Shown here: positions 25,547 through 35,440 of the stretch, piece after piece | Position numbering within the stretch: the first letter of the stretch is position 1 | How the letters are laid out: every line of letters begins with the position of its first letter | NCBI GenBank assembly: GCA_902612125.1 | Contig: CACMBV010000009.1 | Coordinates: 17,473-81,472 of the forward strand | DNA length: 64,000 bases | Direction of reading: 5' to 3' | Source: an uncultured Verrucomicrobiota bacterium | GTDB lineage: Bacteria; Verrucomicrobiota; Verrucomicrobiia; Opitutales; Seribacteraceae | Translations under genes and position numbers: made by a program | Notes under the pieces: model-generated | Seen by the model: the letters and a program-made list of their open reading frames with translations, nothing else | Database searches by the model: none | Told to the model about the DNA's origin: nothing

Positions 25547-28191
25547 TGTATAAAAATAAACTGTCGGGAATTTAGTAAAGCCCAAACCAAATCTTCGGTG
25601 GTTTCCTCCCCGTGCGTTTCATATTCGGATAGAATTCGTTCCATTTCACGACTGGTTGGCTCTCGAGTAAGCATGCTCCGGTAGATCAGGCTGATTTTTT
25701 CCTTCGGGTCATCTAATTTATTTAACTGCCGCCCGAGAACCGAGTTTGCGTTGTGAATTGCGATATCTAGAGGGCTGTTGAGCAAATATAAGGCTTGCGG
25801 AACCGATGCGTGGGAGGAGGCATTTTCAATCACCTCCCGGTCTGACTGGCCAAAGTCACGTAAAAAATGACCCCGTTTGGCTGGCGATTCCAATTCCACA
25901 GCACGAGCCATTAATCGGACGACTTCTCGAAAGTGCCGCAGGGACAAACGTTCCTTATCCTCCCATTGCCTGCGTTCTTTTGGTTGCAAGCCGTCGGGTG
26001 CTTTTCTTGGCCTTGCACTGGATATCTGTTCATTGACCTGAGAGGTATCTTCGCTCATAGGGCCTGTCATCATTGACGAACCCATCATCATGGAGGGGAT
26101 GGCCTGATTGTCCTTAAGATCGACGAAAACCAACTCCCGATTACGGTTTTCCATATTTCGCACTTTTTGCTTTAATTCACTCGTGAGTTGTTTCGCAAGT
26201 TCATGGTTGGATTGAGCATAAGCGGAAGAGATTTGTTTTTCGAATGACTCCTGTTCCGACCGAATTGCACGGCGAAGGGCGCCGGCTTCCCGTATTCTGG
26301 GTAGCACTTCCGCTATGGGTCTTCCTTCAAGGCTGTGATAAATTGCTTTGGTTCGGGCAATGCGTTCCAATGTGCGCTTTCGGTTTGGTGCATAGGTATC
26401 GACCTGGGGAAGGATGAGGGTGGTAATTGAGTCCCAAATCTGTTCTGCACTCATCCTTTTAAGAAGTGGACCCGAGAAGTAAAATTTCATGCCAGCTGAA
26501 TGATCTTCCAAGTGCATTTCACGGCGAAAAAGTTGAGTATGAAAGAGAACATTTTGAAACGCCCGAATATTGAAATTGAGATCCTGCATCAAGCTTTCAA
26601 GAAAATCGAGCAACTCAGGATGACTTATTTCCGTTCGATCCGTCAGGTTATCCACAGGTTCAAAAAGGCCGTGGCCAAAAGTGCGTTTCCAGATCCGGTT
26701 CACAATCACCCGGGTGAAGCGGGGGTTCTCGGGAGAAGTCAGCCAATTAGCATAGGCCTTTTTTCGCTCAGTCTGATCTTCAAGATAGGGAATCTCCGGT
26801 CCAAACATGGTCCCGGGTTGAACGATATCATGGGGAGATCCGTTTTCATACTGATAATCATGGGGAAGTTTGAGGGGCTTATCTTGGTGATGTTGGACCT
26901 GAACATTTGAAATATGGCCGTATAACATGTTGACGGTCTGCGAGACAGGGTTGTCAAAATCAGAAGCTTTTTTCCGTGCCGCCAGCCCTTTCAAGGCGGC
27001 TTCCCTAAATTCCTCTTTTGTTAAATTGTTACGTTCCAGATAACCAGGAGCATAGTGCTGACTCAGCCAGTCATTAATCTTAGACTCATCATGAATGTGG
27101 GGAAAATCTTCGAATCCAGCCGCATTTTTATAAGCCTCAGTTTTTCTTTTTCCAAAATCCTGATAAATCCGTTGTCGATTTGACTCTTTGGTCACGCCCA
27201 TTCGCACATCAAAATCATAGGTGTAAGCGGCCATCTTGAAATAGTCCATCTGTGTCCACTTATCAAAGGGATGGTCATGGCATTGGGCGCACTCCAATCG
27301 GGTGCCTAGAAAAATCCGGACGGAATTGGACATATTATCGAGTGCCATGCCTGCATCGCGCAAGTAGTAGGCAGCAGCTGGGTTGTCAAAGATCAAGCCG
27401 TGTCCGCTGACTAGTTTGTGGGCAAGTTTGTCGTAGGGGGTGTTTTCCCTTATTTGATCCTTGATCCATTCGCGGTAATAAAGAGTGTAGTCGACATTTG
27501 TGGGGATGCGCAGAAGATCAGCCCAAAACTGATAGTGGTGAGCGACATATCCTGCATCATTGGATAGTAACTGCTGGGCAAGCAGGGAATGTTTGTTTTT
27601 TGAGTTGGAGTTGAGGAAATCATTTGCTTCCGGGATGGTGGGAATCCGGCCAATAATGGAGAGATAGATTCGGCGTACAAATTGTTCATCCGTAATCGTG
27701 GGGTTGGGTTGCAAATTTTCTTTTTCAAGGCGGTCAAAAAGAAATTCGTCGATTTTTTGGGCTGCGGGCCTAGGGTCCAAATTGCCAAATTTTGAGCCTG
27801 TTAGATGAACAAATTCCGTCTTTCCCGAGGATGGATCCTGGCTTAGGCTCCCAAAAAAATAAAAACCGAGACCCAGAGCCGTAATCACAAATGAAGGAAC
27901 ACCTGCAAATAGGAGGATTTTCCATGGTATTTTTTTATCCTTCGACTTGGGTGTTGCATTCTTCTCTATTTCCGCAATTTGTGGTTTTTTAGGGGGTAAA
28001 GGCTTTTCGAGTGAAACAGGTTTTCTGGCTGGATTAAAAATACCAGGCACATCGGATAGTTTGATCCATTCCTTTCCGTCGTGGCAGGCTAAATCCGACC
28101 TCAATACCTTACCTTCCTGAAGATATCGATTGAGTTGATTGATCGAATAGGGGCCGAAAGTTTTGCCGCTTCGATAAATAAACACTTTCAT
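25543..28191 (-). CDS. DUF1549/DUF1553 protein with N-terminal GYF_2 domain and membrane anchor
   Basis: An 882-residue protein. Residues 1-~52 are a GYF_2-like domain (GPYSINQLNRYLQEGKVL, then a conserved Trp in KEWIKLSD). A Lys/Pro-rich linker leads to one membrane helix at about 90-112. The exported part has a DUF1549 domain (FVRRIYLSIIGRIPTIPEA, WADLLR) with a CAQCH haem-type motif at C301-H305 followed by DHPFDKW. The DUF1553 domain is recognised by RFTRVIVNRIWKRTFGHG and SHPELLDFLES. A coiled segment lies near 640-690. Many homologues begin with a PSCyt1 cytochrome domain; this one has GYF_2 and an anchor instead. It starts 3 bp after the sulfatase stop and overlaps the DUF1501 start by 4 bp. 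Confidence 0.88.
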   Translation of the reverse strand: MKVFIYRSGKTFGPYSINQLNRYLQEGKVLRSDLACHDGKEWIKLSDVPGIFNPARKPVSLEKPLPPKKPQIAEIEKNATPKSKDKKIPWKILLFAGVPSFVITALGLGFYFFGSLSQDPSSGKTEFVHLTGSKFGNLDPRPAAQKIDEFLFDRLEKENLQPNPTITDEQFVRRIYLSIIGRIPTIPEANDFLNSNSKNKHSLLAQQLLSNDAGYVAHHYQFWADLLRIPTNVDYTLYYREWIKDQIRENTPYDKLAHKLVSGHGLIFDNPAAAYYLRDAGMALDNMSNSVRIFLGTRLECAQCHDHPFDKWTQMDYFKMAAYTYDFDVRMGVTKESNRQRIYQDFGKRKTEAYKNAAGFEDFPHIHDESKINDWLSQHYAPGYLERNNLTKEEFREAALKGLAARKKASDFDNPVSQTVNMLYGHISNVQVQHHQDKPLKLPHDYQYENGSPHDIVQPGTMFGPEIPYLEDQTERKKAYANWLTSPENPRFTRVIVNRIWKRTFGHGLFEPVDNLTDRTEISHPELLDFLESLMQDLNFNIRAFQNVLFHTQLFRREMHLEDHSAGMKFYFSGPLLKRMSAEQIWDSITTLILPQVDTYAPNRKRTLERIARTKAIYHSLEGRPIAEVLPRIREAGALRRAIRSEQESFEKQISSAYAQSNHELAKQLTSELKQKVRNMENRNRELVFVDLKDNQAIPSMMMGSSMMTGPMSEDTSQVNEQISSARPRKAPDGLQPKERRQWEDKERLSLRHFREVVRLMARAVELESPAKRGHFLRDFGQSDREVIENASSHASVPQALYLLNSPLDIAIHNANSVLGRQLNKLDDPKEKISLIYRSMLTREPTSREMERILSEYETHGEETTEDLVWALLNSRQFIFIQ

Positions 28192-28194
28192 GGA

Positions 28195-30558
28195 TTACGG
28201 AGAATTTAAAATTTTTTTAAGTTTTGTTATTCTTTTATCTTTTTTGTGAAGATAATCAAGACTTGCTGAATGAGCGGCTCGTCGATCTTTCATAAGCTTC
28301 TGGAAGAGCGGATCTTCCCTCAGTAATTTCTCTCGCAAATCTTGCCTCTTTTGACTCAATTCCCTGCTTGAAGAAAAAACTTCCGGGAATCGTTTTATTT
28401 TCTCATTTTCCAGTAGATTCACTTTTTCGACCAATGCCCGATAAGCCGGGTCAGTCATGTGTAATTGTGCATGAAGATTCTGTTTAAGAATTCTATATTC
28501 TTCTTTTGGCGTTTTTTGGAGAGGAAACTTTCCGATGCAAGATAGTATATGAGACAGGTTTTCATCCATTTCGGGGTGCCTTCCCACTTGAAAAATCTGT
28601 ACATTATCAAAAGAGGCACCCGCTTGATCCACTTGAAAGGCAAAATAAGTTCTTTCTTGCCGGATAATCGGATGTTTTGCGAATGCGATGTGATGGTGAT
28701 CAAGGTGAGCGATAACTTGATCATCCAAGAACTCAAGGGTCATGACATACCATTCACCGTCCTTAAAATCATAAGCACATTCGCCGTGTCTCAGGGGATA
28801 AGGGGGGCTTGCCTGATCATGAGTAGTCTTAATAAAAAAGTGATCTTTACGAATATGAATCACGGTGTTGTATCCTCCATCGGGTCCCGTAACCAAACGA
28901 ATTTCGTTTGCCCCCTCAAAGCGAAACTCAAACCGAACCAGGGCATCCTTGAAATTCGGATTCGTATAAATAAGTCGAGCATTTTCTAACTTTACTTGGT
29001 TTCTTCGAAGAATTCCATGCTTCACATCCCATTCTTTTTGAAAAGACCAATGGGGACTTATTTGCCCCTCTGAAAAATGTTCTCCCCAAACAAGGTTCCT
29101 GGTTTCGCTAAGCATGGGTCGTGACGGGATCTTTGCTCCAATGCGGTTACGCCATCCGGTAAGTGTGTCGTACAAATCTTTAACAATGTTCTTACGGGCA
29201 TCCGCTAGGTTCTTTTTTTCGGAAGGATCCTTCTCCAAATTGAAGAGTTCGAATTGATTGGGGCTCTTGGGATTGAAATATTCGATTAATTTCCAGCAGC
29301 CTTTACGAATTGCCCCAGCTGAAACTCCCCCGAGGAAGTGAGGTTTGTCCAAAGGGTAATGCCAATAGAGGGAATCGCGGTTTGGCTGGGTGGAAGGGTT
29401 TTGCCAGGTGGCTAAAGTCGACACACCATCGAACTTTTGTGCTGGGTTTGGCTTTATTCCGGCTGCATCCAACAAGGTGGGGTAGAAGTCGTGGTTGACC
29501 ACAGGTTGCGAACAAATTTTGCCTGATGGAACCAAACCTGCGGGCCAGCGAATGATCAGGGGGACCCGGATTCCACCCTCGTATAACTGACTTTTTCCTC
29601 CTCTCAGCGGTTCGTTGCTCGTGACATTCGTTTCTCCCCCATTATCACTTGAAAAAATAAAAATGGTATTTTCAAGAAGACCGAGTGAACCGAGCTTTTT
29701 CATCAACTGTCCAACTCCATCGTCGATACTTTCAAGCATGGCAGCAAGATGAGGGTTATGATCCTGGGCCCAATATTCACAGTTTTCTCCACTTACACTG
29801 GCATCATCGCAGAGATAGCATTTCGTCCTGCTAGCCTTCCCGGGAGGGTGTTTTTTGCGATACTTCTCAACCAAGGCAGGTCGACCATTCAGTATGGTAT
29901 GAGGAGCATAATGGCTTAGGTATAAGAAGAAAGGCTTATCCTGATTCCTTTCAACGAAATCAACGGCTTCCAAATTCAAACGATCGGTTAAGTATTCTTT
30001 TCCCCCCAATCTGTTTTTTGGAAGATCGATCCACGAGATCGGTTGAGTACGAAACACATAAGGCCAAAAATTGGCTCCATTCCCAACCCCTTTGATTTCG
30101 CTCCCGATATTCCAATCGAAACCATGATCACTGGGCCTTACCTCAAATTGAGCATCCTGGTATTTGTACCCGGTCAGGTGCCATTTGCCGACCATACCGG
30201 TCGCATATCCATTTTCGCGAAGAATTTTGGGAAGGGTGAGCTGGCTTACCGGCAATGCATTGGAAGAGTTGGGCCGGAGGTAGTCCAAAATCCCAATGCG
30301 GGCAGGGTGTTGACCAGTTAACAAAGCAGCCCGGTAGGGGGAACAAACGGGAGCGGCGGCGTAGGCATTGGTAAAGCGGAGGCCTTCCTTGGCCATTCGA
30401 TCAAGGTGGGGTGTTTCGTTGAAGGTATTCCCGTAACAGCCCAGCTCAGCCCAGCCAAGATCATCGGCGAGAATAAAGATAATATTGGGCTTTTTTCCCT
30501 TGGTTGGAATTTGAAAAAGACAAACGGAAAGAACAAAGAATAGAAGATGGAATTTCAT
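28195..30558 (-). CDS. Secreted sulfatase with C-terminal DUF1080-like domain
   Basis: About 787 residues from ATG 30558, chosen because it overlaps the upstream stop as ATGA and begins a signal peptide (MKFHLLFFVLSVCLFQIPTKG). Residues ~25-470 are a type I sulfatase: NIIFILADDLGWAELGCYG gives the calcium ligands, and the formylglycine motif CSPYR lies at C72-R76 within CSPYRAALLTGQHPAR. FSSDNGGET and RVPLIIRWP are typical later blocks. Residues ~490-680 resemble DUF1080, a concanavalin-like sugar-binding or glycosidase module (GEHFSEGQISPHW, VDQAGASFDNVQIFQVG). The C-terminal ~100 residues are charged and probably helical. It would need a formylglycine-generating enzyme, not in the window, and hydrolyse sulfate esters on a glycan. 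Confidence 0.87.
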   Translation of the reverse strand: MKFHLLFFVLSVCLFQIPTKGKKPNIIFILADDLGWAELGCYGNTFNETPHLDRMAKEGLRFTNAYAAAPVCSPYRAALLTGQHPARIGILDYLRPNSSNALPVSQLTLPKILRENGYATGMVGKWHLTGYKYQDAQFEVRPSDHGFDWNIGSEIKGVGNGANFWPYVFRTQPISWIDLPKNRLGGKEYLTDRLNLEAVDFVERNQDKPFFLYLSHYAPHTILNGRPALVEKYRKKHPPGKASRTKCYLCDDASVSGENCEYWAQDHNPHLAAMLESIDDGVGQLMKKLGSLGLLENTIFIFSSDNGGETNVTSNEPLRGGKSQLYEGGIRVPLIIRWPAGLVPSGKICSQPVVNHDFYPTLLDAAGIKPNPAQKFDGVSTLATWQNPSTQPNRDSLYWHYPLDKPHFLGGVSAGAIRKGCWKLIEYFNPKSPNQFELFNLEKDPSEKKNLADARKNIVKDLYDTLTGWRNRIGAKIPSRPMLSETRNLVWGEHFSEGQISPHWSFQKEWDVKHGILRRNQVKLENARLIYTNPNFKDALVRFEFRFEGANEIRLVTGPDGGYNTVIHIRKDHFFIKTTHDQASPPYPLRHGECAYDFKDGEWYVMTLEFLDDQVIAHLDHHHIAFAKHPIIRQERTYFAFQVDQAGASFDNVQIFQVGRHPEMDENLSHILSCIGKFPLQKTPKEEYRILKQNLHAQLHMTDPAYRALVEKVNLLENEKIKRFPEVFSSSRELSQKRQDLREKLLREDPLFQKLMKDRRAAHSASLDYLHKKDKRITKLKKILNSP

Positions 30559-32885
30559 TCTAGGGGAATGGAAACAGAGCATGAACGAGAAGTGCCCGCA
30601 GAGGAAAACCGGAGAGAGTTGGGCCGATTGGAGTCAACCTGGACAAATTTGGCTCCTTGAAAAGAAGGGCTACCGGAAGTATTTTTTTGGTCAAGCCAAA
30701 CCTCAATGCTGACAGGCATGGGGCTTCCCTTCACTAATATGTTCTTACGCATACCTCCAAAGAGATCTTTTGTTCGTTCCATTTTTATGCTGGTCCATCC
30801 CGGATGGTCAGCCACGGGAACTTCCACTTCCATCCAGTCCCAACTAAGGGGTAGAGAATCCTGAACGGTGAAAATATTTCCAGGCACGGAGTAAGAAAGT
30901 CCAGCCAATCCTTCCAGAAAAAGAAGAATTTTTCCAGCATTGAAATTTGAATACTGGTCGCCAAAAAGCTGAAGGTCCCTGCGATATGCTTCAGGGGCGA
31001 CGGGGATTCCCCAGGCTTCGTGAAAGTTGTAATTTTCAAGGTGATTTAGGGTTAATTCGGATGCAATTTTAGGAAAGCCTTGTTTGAACATTCCGTCCAA
31101 AGTAAAATAAGCGGTGTCCGGGGTGTAGCCAAAAGCGAGGTCATCAGGTGATGTAAATTGTTTCATAGATTGCTTTGCCATGGCTAAGGGAAAAAACTCC
31201 CCGTAAAAACCTCGAGTCCTGTCCAAGGCCCATGCATGAATCATGCTTTCAGCATAATGACGTGGAAAGCATTGAGAACGCATGGCCCAAAAAGCATTGG
31301 TGTGAAGCTTTCCGTCTTTGGGACCCGCGAAAAAATTTTCGTGCCCATGGGTCTCCCATCTTTCGGCGAATGTGAATCGGATATGATCGGGGTCCTGCCT
31401 GACCAAATTTTTCCAGTGGTCAACATCATCGGGAAATCCAGTCATTTTAGCCATTTTTTGCAGCACGGAAACTACCTCGAAATCGTTCATCGAAAATCCG
31501 AGAAAGCTTTTCCAAAAAACTTTTCGGAAATAACCATCGTAGCAATCCCGTAGAAATTTCAAATCATTAGTGTGTTCATAAATTTGCCAAGCTCCTAATA
31601 CATGTTCGGCAAGTTCTCCACCATAAGAACCTGAGTGCCAGGTGGTGCCCTTGTTGTCCGAAAGCAAGATAAGACCGTTTGGTAACTGACGATAGCGATT
31701 ATTCCTGACGAGATGTTTCCAGGTGAGAACATTACCATAAGCGAAACGAGCTTTGTCTCGGGTCCAGGCACCCACTTTAATTTGAAAACAGGAATCATAC
31801 CTGTGAATGCCCAGGAAGTTGTTCACTGCGGTTTGGGTATGATTTTCCATTTCCCAGCCTTTTTGCACATCAATGTAATACATCAAGTAGAGGGACCAGA
31901 GATAGTAATAAATCTCTTCAAATTTTGGGTCACTGCAACGAAACTGCGGGATGCCGTTGCGTAAGAGCTGGTTCATCTCCTTTGTTTTGGATTCAAGTGA
32001 TTGCTCAGCTTGCAAAACAATTTGCCTGGTCTTGGTCAGAGCCGTTTGTCGGTCATCATCCATTGCCCAGGAGACGGTAACACCATTTTTATCGCAGGGA
32101 ATTTCAAATTCGTATTTTTGCTCGCCATGCTGGCCAATTTGCGAGCTAAAGGTTTCCGAAAAGTCTTCGGAGGCAGAAAGTGCGGTAGTCATTCCTTCAT
32201 AAACGCACGGACCGGTCCTCACCGGACCATCCGGATCTGGCTTGGTCCTTACACTGCCACCTTCATGAATAAGGATGGTGTTGGTCTGTTTCTGATAGGA
32301 TATTTTGGCGGTCGAAGAAACGCTATGGCGAACAAAGAAACTGTGTCCCTCGAAGCGTAGGGTTACAGGTTTGGATGAAGTGATAATGGATGCGGCGGCA
32401 TCATTCTTACCGATGAATTTTTCCTCCCTAACCAGAATATCATCCAGTTCGTATTCACAAATCATCTTATCAGGTCGCCAAAGCATTCGGGATGGAACCG
32501 GGTTTTTGAATTCTCTATCTCCAACAAACACGCTTCCATAAAGCACCCGTGTATCCTTGTAAAATTCCCAACCCATATAATCGTTGCCCACGCCCGTATT
32601 TTCAATACCTGAAACCTCGCTTCCAAGAAGTCCTGCCCCTCGACTTCGAAGGTCGTGAAAGAAAGGGTGGGTTAAGCCTATGGTTTCATCTTCGACAGGT
32701 TCCCAACTGGCATGAAAGCCACCAACATAATAGGCAAGATTACCTGCCAAAAATCCATGCTTTTTTCCCTGAATCGACTGTTCCAGTCTTTGGCAAAAGT
32801 CCTCCGACTTTGAGGATAATTTCGGAGAAAATAAAATAAAATTTATTCCAGCAAGAACAAGGCAGACCAGATTTCCTTTGATCAC
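30555..32885 (-). CDS. Putative alpha/alpha-barrel (six-hairpin) glycoside hydrolase, secreted
   Basis: About 776 residues. GTG 32885 is preferred because it begins a signal peptide (IKGNLVCLVLAGINFILF) 16 bp after the upstream stop; an ATG at 32939 is also in frame but would overlap GH127 by 38 bp. The N-terminal ~300 residues look beta-rich. The C-terminal ~450 residues have the helix-pair and Trp/Glu/Asp pattern of six-hairpin glycosidases such as trehalase or amylo-glucosidase types: QIKVGAWTRDKARFAYGNVL, GSYGGELAEHVLGAWQIYEH, GYTPDTAYFTLDG and LENYNFHEAWGIPVAPEA. I cannot assign a CAZy family. Being between GH127 and a sulfatase suggests action on a sulfated plant or algal glycan. Its stop overlaps the sulfatase start by 4 bp. 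Confidence 0.6.
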   Translation of the reverse strand: MIKGNLVCLVLAGINFILFSPKLSSKSEDFCQRLEQSIQGKKHGFLAGNLAYYVGGFHASWEPVEDETIGLTHPFFHDLRSRGAGLLGSEVSGIENTGVGNDYMGWEFYKDTRVLYGSVFVGDREFKNPVPSRMLWRPDKMICEYELDDILVREEKFIGKNDAAASIITSSKPVTLRFEGHSFFVRHSVSSTAKISYQKQTNTILIHEGGSVRTKPDPDGPVRTGPCVYEGMTTALSASEDFSETFSSQIGQHGEQKYEFEIPCDKNGVTVSWAMDDDRQTALTKTRQIVLQAEQSLESKTKEMNQLLRNGIPQFRCSDPKFEEIYYYLWSLYLMYYIDVQKGWEMENHTQTAVNNFLGIHRYDSCFQIKVGAWTRDKARFAYGNVLTWKHLVRNNRYRQLPNGLILLSDNKGTTWHSGSYGGELAEHVLGAWQIYEHTNDLKFLRDCYDGYFRKVFWKSFLGFSMNDFEVVSVLQKMAKMTGFPDDVDHWKNLVRQDPDHIRFTFAERWETHGHENFFAGPKDGKLHTNAFWAMRSQCFPRHYAESMIHAWALDRTRGFYGEFFPLAMAKQSMKQFTSPDDLAFGYTPDTAYFTLDGMFKQGFPKIASELTLNHLENYNFHEAWGIPVAPEAYRRDLQLFGDQYSNFNAGKILLFLEGLAGLSYSVPGNIFTVQDSLPLSWDWMEVEVPVADHPGWTSIKMERTKDLFGGMRKNILVKGSPMPVSIEVWLDQKNTSGSPSFQGAKFVQVDSNRPNSLRFSSAGTSRSCSVSIPLE

Positions 32886-32901
32886 CGTCTGTTCATGAAA
32901 C

Positions 32902-35403
32902 TTAATTTTCAAATGCCACCTTAACCTCCAAAATGCCAACAGCAGAATTTTCTTTGGGGATCATATTTATTCGAATGGCGTCGCAGGTAAGAGGCGAAGC
33001 TGGATGTACCACATTATACTGATTGGCCCGGTTGTCGTATCGATCGGTAACATAAAGTTCAAAGGGCTTCCATTGGCCATCGTTCCTGACTTCAAGCGAC
33101 CATTCCTCAGGAAACTTTACATCCTGTTGGTCTTGCATCCAATAAACTCCGATGTCACGCACTTTTTTGGGTTCGGTAAATGACGCTTCAACCCACTGGC
33201 GTGTTCCCAGTTGAGGACGACTCGTCCAGCGGGGCACATCTTTTCCACTGGACCATCTTGGCTCCTTTCCATCACCAATAGCTGATTCGGTGTCGAGATC
33301 GGAAGTGTGAGATGCTTTTATGTTAGAAAAAATGCTTTCTTTGGGAAGTTTGTGGGGATCAAATACAGCAAGTTTGGAATTGCTTGGAAACCAGATGGTC
33401 ATGGAACCGGGTTTACGGTTGTTCCAGGCATAATAAGGAATAAGGGAAAGATTTCTTTTTTCAGAATTTCCATCTTCAGTAAGGGCATTCGTTAGGGTTG
33501 TGGTTTTGAGAAAAGAGCCGGCTGGCAGGGTTACTTTGGAAAAACTGGCTTTTTTTATCGAAGGTTTTGAATCAAGATAAAATCGCTGGGTGGCCCCATC
33601 GTTATCGATTGATTCAGCACAGAGTACAAAGGGGCCTCTGGTGAATGCCAAACGGTTATGGTTTTCCTCCACTCTTGAATCACACTGGTTCAGTCTCAAA
33701 GGCATGGGTAATTCCAGCAGGACCTTGTCGCCTTTTTTCCACTTTCGCTCGATGGTCGCAAAACCAAATTCGGTGTTGGTGGAAATGCTTTTTCCATTTA
33801 CTGAAAGTTTCCAAGTATCTTGAGACTTGGTAAGGTATTGATAAAGCTTGCCGGGTACGAACTGATTACCTGCCCAAGTGGGGATTCGCAGATGAAGCTT
33901 AAAGGAGGTGGGCTTCTGTGGATTGAGGAAAACTTCTATTCTCCCGTCGTTTGGATATTCAGTGGTTTGGGAAATTTCCAATGGAGTGCCGGCGATTTCA
34001 AGCTTGGTGGAAGTTTCGGCATACATGGCGAGGTAGAGATTTTTTTCGTCATGAGCATAGGTCATACCCTGAACTTGTGGCAGAAGCCGTGCCATGTTGC
34101 TTGGACAACAGGCAGTCCCAAACCATGGAGCCCGGCCCGCAGTTCCGTGATTAAAAGGATATTTACCATCGGCTTCCAATGGATTGACATAAAAGAAACG
34201 ATTGCCTTCCAAATTTACGGCGGCCAAAACATTATTTAGGAGGGAAACCTCGGCCACGTCGAGATACTTTGCATCTTTGTGGGCAAGGAACATTCTAAAG
34301 TTAAAGAGCACATTTCCCACTGCGGCACAGGTTTCATTAAAAGCGTCAGCGTTGGGAAGAAGATATTTGGGACCGAACCCCTCAATGCCGTGGACGGCTC
34401 CAAGACCACCGGTTATATGCATACGGGTATCAGTAATGTTGGCCCAAATTCGCTGAAGAGCCGCGGTGTAGGATTTTTTTTGTTTTAAACCGGCAATATC
34501 TGCCATGGCCGAGTAGAGGTAAGTTGCACGCACAGCGTGTCCAACGGCTTCGGATTGATCTTCGACCGGCGCATGTTGCTGAGCGTATGTAGGTGACATC
34601 ACGCCCTCCCCATCGGGTACATAAGTCTTTCCGCGAACCTCGAGAAATTTTTCTGCCATATTAAGATATAATTCCTTACCAGTAATTTGATAAAGCTTGA
34701 CTAAGGCTAACTCCATCTCCTGATGACCGGGTGCCTGACGGATCGGTTTGCCTTTGTTGTATTTGGGGTCACCTTCAAAGAAAACTTTGTTCACGTGCTG
34801 GGCGTTTTTTTCAGCGACTTTGAGTAGTTTATCTTTACCTGTTGCAAGGTAGTAGGCAATGGCTGCCTCGTAAAGGTGACCCATATTATACAGTTCATGG
34901 CTGTGTACCACGAAAGTGTAGGGCTGGTTGCCCATCATATTTTTGTCGGAGCCAACTTTAGTGGTATGAGAAGGATAGAGGTATCCGTCTGTCTCCTGAG
35001 CCGAGGCGATTACATCCACAATTTGGTCAAATTGTGCCTCGAGTTCCGGATCATCCTGTAATTGAGCCAGATAGGCCGCTCCCTCCATCACTTTGTATAA
35101 ATCAGAATCGATAAATCGATGGGGGCGGTGATCCGGAACTTCTTTGCCGTTTAAGTAATCAGCAGCAGCTTGTAAGTGGTCTACCCCCGGCTTAGTTTTT
35201 TCAAAGGCAAAGGGAACAAGCACTTTTCTTTGGGTGACTAGACGCGGCCGCCAAAAATCACTTGTCATTTCTACTTTGTGAAAAGGTACTGCCCTGATCT
35301 TTGCACCAACATTATTAATGCAAGCAGAAGCTAAAATGAACAGAATAATTAAAGGGAAAATTTTCATAATTGGATGAGTAGTGGCTAAAATTTTATATAT
35401 CAT
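32902..35403 (-). CDS. GH127-family (DUF1680) beta-L-arabinofuranosidase-like glycosidase with C-terminal beta module
   Basis: An 833-residue exported protein; an internal ATG at 35367 (MKIFPLIILFILASACINN) begins the signal sequence and is the likelier start. The DUF1680 domain is recognised by DFWRPRLVTQRKVLVPFAFE, YLYPSHTT, APGHQEMELALVKLY and HITGGLGAVHG. The zinc-thiolate catalytic set of characterised GH127 enzymes is preserved: NETCAAVGN (Glu and Cys) and FGTACCPSNMARLL (the Cys-Cys pair). Members cleave beta-L-arabinofuranosides, though the wider family has other specificities. Residues ~690-833 resemble a discoidin-like beta-sandwich (RQWVEASFTEPKKVRDIGVYW) that could bind sugar. A lipobox-like LASAC suggests possible lipidation. 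Confidence 0.88.
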   Translation of the reverse strand: MIYKILATTHPIMKIFPLIILFILASACINNVGAKIRAVPFHKVEMTSDFWRPRLVTQRKVLVPFAFEKTKPGVDHLQAAADYLNGKEVPDHRPHRFIDSDLYKVMEGAAYLAQLQDDPELEAQFDQIVDVIASAQETDGYLYPSHTTKVGSDKNMMGNQPYTFVVHSHELYNMGHLYEAAIAYYLATGKDKLLKVAEKNAQHVNKVFFEGDPKYNKGKPIRQAPGHQEMELALVKLYQITGKELYLNMAEKFLEVRGKTYVPDGEGVMSPTYAQQHAPVEDQSEAVGHAVRATYLYSAMADIAGLKQKKSYTAALQRIWANITDTRMHITGGLGAVHGIEGFGPKYLLPNADAFNETCAAVGNVLFNFRMFLAHKDAKYLDVAEVSLLNNVLAAVNLEGNRFFYVNPLEADGKYPFNHGTAGRAPWFGTACCPSNMARLLPQVQGMTYAHDEKNLYLAMYAETSTKLEIAGTPLEISQTTEYPNDGRIEVFLNPQKPTSFKLHLRIPTWAGNQFVPGKLYQYLTKSQDTWKLSVNGKSISTNTEFGFATIERKWKKGDKVLLELPMPLRLNQCDSRVEENHNRLAFTRGPFVLCAESIDNDGATQRFYLDSKPSIKKASFSKVTLPAGSFLKTTTLTNALTEDGNSEKRNLSLIPYYAWNNRKPGSMTIWFPSNSKLAVFDPHKLPKESIFSNIKASHTSDLDTESAIGDGKEPRWSSGKDVPRWTSRPQLGTRQWVEASFTEPKKVRDIGVYWMQDQQDVKFPEEWSLEVRNDGQWKPFELYVTDRYDNRANQYNVVHPASPLTCDAIRINMIPKENSAVGILEVKVAFEN

Positions 35404-35440
35404 CTATTTTGGATATATAAAATAATTTTAAGATAAAGAC

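Noticed and set aside
26500..26910. 136-codon plus-strand frame inside the DUF1549/1553 gene
   Set aside because: It is opposite a region of clear DUF1553 similarity and has no ribosome binding site or recognisable motif.
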